DNA from: Rhytidiadelphus loreus
Taxonomy: Eukaryota > Streptophyta > Bryopsida > Hypnales > Hylocomiaceae
DNA length: 64,000 nucleotides
NCBI GenBank assembly: GCA_947034895.1
Contig: OX344765.1
Span: 28,835,001 to 28,899,000, forward strand
Direction of reading: 5' to 3'
Shown: positions 61,375 through 64,000 of the stretch, piece after piece
How the letters are laid out: every line of letters begins with the position of its first letter
How positions within the stretch are numbered: position 1 is the stretch's first letter
The notes under the pieces: model-generated
Database searches by the model: none
What the model was told of the DNA's origin: nothing
What the model saw: only the letters and a program-made list of their open reading frames with translations
Program-made: the position numbers and the translations under genes

Positions 61375-62297
61375 GTAATGAATTTTCAAAGTACCATCTT
61401 GAGGTGTACCAAAAACTAACACTAGACTCTCATAAACTTTCATGTTTTGATTGTGTACATCCTATATTATCAATATCTTTTTTCTTTACACTTTTTAGTC
61501 CCAAGTTAGGAGTTGCATATTGGACAGTGTTGATTATGGGTGCACATGCCTCACTGCTACCAGAAGACCAAGTGGTTCATATCCTGAACTGAACAGTTGA
61601 CGCAGAAAAAGTCAAGTAAGGGAGTAAGCAGGGAGTAAGTAGGATCGTAAACGATAAATCCCAATAAACTGAGGGGACTTAGCTTTTGCTGGCAAAAATG
61701 CCTTCAACCAAAATTTGGAATATCACATGATCAGATCAGCAAGGTGTTTTCTGTCAACCCTGGTGCAGGTACTGAAAACAATCTCTCATGTTCGCAACAC
61801 ATCTTTTAAGTCAAAAAAGTTTACGAGGGCAAAAAGAGCTTTGCTCTTAAAAAGGAAAATTGCAACTCTGGATACCACTGAATCGGTATCCACTGACAAC
61901 ATATCTTGAACTACTACTTCAGATGTATCTTACTCTACAATCTCTATTGTAAGATCAAAATCTCTAGCCTTATCCCGAAACACACTTTTTTTTCCCTCTT
62001 CAGAGCCGTTCATACAAACTTGTATTTCTTGCAGCATATATCTCATTTTCTGGAATCCACAGCACCTCCTACTGACAGGGTGAGAGCTGGATCACATCTG
62101 GAAACAACAAAATCAGTAGCATAGCGGTTCAAAGTAGAAACTTCCCTACCATCAGAGATGAAATGGGGATATAACTGCGTCAGAAAGAAGCTCCAATCAA
62201 TCTGAAAGAGCTAAAGAGTAAGCAGTTGAAGCAGTATATTTGTGGCACGTTCTTCCTGCAAAACCAGATCCCACAGGTCCAGACAACAAGTGATTTC
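61375..62297. other. 3' flank / probable 3' UTR of the distal cyclin T copy
   Basis: Composition becomes less AT-biased from about 61500, as expected for a transcribed 3' UTR on the minus strand. No polyadenylation site can be fixed by eye, and no other gene is seen. Confidence 0.4.
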
Positions 62298-64000
62298 TCA
62301 CTCATGACGAGGCTTCTTGTGATCACGGTCAGACCAATCCCGATCTTTGTGATCACCTCGGTGACGATCCCTTTCACCATCTGGACGGTCGTACCTGCCA
62401 GAGGGGGGTAAATCTATGAGTACACAAAAAGACGTTCCTCATATAACAATAACACAAACTTCCCAGCAGAGGAACACCCTGCGACTATACAGAGCAAAAA
62501 TGAAACTAATAAACGAATTGAGAACTTTGGCAGAAATCGCTACTAATCACTTGCGACTAAAATTAGCAGATAATCTCATAACGAAATGTCTACGAGAAAG
62601 CATAGTAAGGTAGGGAACCCATTAGCGTGGGGTCTTTTTCCATGGGTTGAAACGTCACCCATGTACAATACAAGTGTCATCCAAACACGTGACTCGTGAG
62701 AAATGAGATACTTCTAGGTTCTCTCAGTCAAAGATGTTTTCATATTTTCATCAGATATATTGTAGATGCAATGCTCATGGTTCAAGGGTAGTCTAGGCTT
62801 GCGATTGGGACTCTCCTACTTCAAACTTCAACAATTCATAACTTATTCATACAATATCCAAATAATACATATTCTAGTCTGATGAAATTCTTTTACAAAT
62901 GGGGACAAAATCCACCCCGAAATACCCCATTCTAATAATGGGAATCACTCATAATGAGTAAACAGAGTAAACAGCTGAAAACCACGAAATGAATTTGAGG
63001 GATACACTACACATAATAACCTTCAGGAGAGAAACAAAGGGAATTAACAAAAAACATTAATGTGGACAAGAAAATCTATACCTGTGGTGGGAAGAATGGT
63101 GATGGTAGTGCTCCCGACTGTGTGAAGAATACCTCCCATCTTTCCGATTTCCGTACTGTTCGCGGCTTCCGTAGTGACGCTTCTGAGCTCCAGGACTCAA
63201 GCTACGGTCAGGCAAAGATCTCTTCTCAGCCGATCGTGGTGGAGACCTGGTAGTGCCGCTTGTGCTCGGCACTTCACCCTCTTCGACCCTTTCTGCAGAG
63301 CGTTCCCTTTGCACCCTGCTGTCCCTTTCTACATCGCCATGATCACTACGCTCAAGTGACTTCCCCTGGAGACAAAAATGCATTAAAATGCTATCTCCGT
63401 ACTGCGTGAGAAATACAAATGGAAAAAGAGCCTAAATAGCGTCAACCTACGGGCTAAGGAAAGTGAAAGTAGAAGGTGTAAACCATGTCCTCAGAGGACA
63501 CCATTTCAATACTTATTCGGCATGAGACATGCAAAAATGATCTGAAGTGAACTGCAAATGACATCAGACTACTCTAAACGATAAGAACAACAAAAATAGA
63601 AGCATAAAGAAAACTCGTTTCAGCACCACTATACCTGTTTCTTTTCATGTTCCTTCACAATTTTCTTCTTGATTGGAGGAGCGAGATCACCCTCAGCAAC
63701 TCGTTCTTTCAAAACTGTCGCATCATGTTCAATCCTACTCTTCACTTCCCCCTCTTCTTTAACCCTTGGTTTCTTGGCACCGGACTGATGCTCCTTATCA
63801 TACTCACTCCTCGAAAACTTCTTATCCCTTCTCTCTTTCACAGATTTCTCAGCCTCTGCTGCCGTATCCACACCACTCTCGAGCTCCCTTTCTAATAACT
63901 CCTCTTCATTTGTTGGCTCATGCTTAACACCAGGAGGCTTAACGTCGGATCCTCCTCGTGATTTCCTTCGTTTCTCCAATGCTGCTTTTATCTTGTCCTT
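62298..64000 (-). CDS. CYCT: cyclin T, distal copy, C-terminal part (gene continues past window end)
   Basis: Three coding segments in frame with GT-AG borders: 63635 to beyond 64000, 63082-63365, and 62298-62394 ending in TGA, together 248 residues in the window. The first reads KDKIKAALEKRRKSRGG and continues with mixed-charge sequence. The second is Ser/Arg/Glu-rich (VERDSRVQRERSAERVEEGE, then a His-rich HYHHHSSHH end). The last is YDRPDGERDRHRGDHKDRDW... ending KKPRHE, an Arg/Asp-rich tail. The KDK-KAALEKRRK motif and the basic tail are typical of plant cyclin T C-termini; in P-TEFb cyclins such histidine-rich, disordered tails contact the RNA polymerase II C-terminal domain. The frame is open, so this copy appears functional. 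Cyclin folds and start lie upstream, outside the window. The tail at 52825-54162 is its decayed duplicate. Confidence 0.88.

Noticed and set aside
1..64000. CRISPR arrays, bacterial operons, rRNA
   Set aside because: No spacer-repeat arrays, ribosome-binding sites or rRNA signatures. Spliced genes and plant-type elements indicate a nuclear plant genome.

Overview
The window looks like nuclear DNA from a land plant. The evidence is a spliced plant-type cyclin T gene with GT-AG introns, a canonical MIR390 hairpin, a zf-RVT-type plant LINE tail, a Ty1/copia integrase fossil and many MITE-like inverted repeats in AT-rich, gene-poor DNA. I cannot name the species. Low gene density and AT-rich spacers would suit a bryophyte or another non-seed plant, but that is inference.

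Layout. 1-4.8 kb: AT-rich repeats with two copies of a MITE family that has 4-bp target duplications. 4.8-12.6 kb: a more GC-balanced, low-repeat block without convincing ORFs; it holds a MIR390 precursor on the minus strand at 9228-9346. 12.6-24.3 kb: AT-rich DNA with a third MITE copy, foldback elements, a dispersed repeat present both with and without an inserted TIR element, and an old AT-rich repeat family. 24.3-24.7 kb: a four-unit 98-bp minisatellite. 25.36-26.96 kb: a complete-length but decayed Tc1-like DNA transposon. 27-52.7 kb: mostly degenerate repeats, including a 1.4-kb TIR element, several foldbacks and a copia integrase fragment, with no convincing host gene.

52.8-64 kb: a head-to-tail duplication of a cyclin T (P-TEFb-type) gene, both copies on the minus strand. 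The distal copy runs in from beyond 64000 and shows an intact C-terminal half ending at 62298. The proximal copy (54163-57018, six coding exons) keeps both cyclin folds but stops early at 418 residues. The rest of its C-terminal tail survives only as frameshifted ghost exons (52825-54162) that still keep their splice borders. A promoter-like cluster for this copy lies at 58242-58299 (TGACGTCA, TATA-like, telo-box), and a 5'-truncated LINE with a 16-bp target duplication sits just upstream.

Functionally the window holds one microRNA gene (miR390, the trigger of TAS3 tasiRNA production) and one duplicated transcription-elongation cyclin. The remainder is transposon-derived or unassigned.
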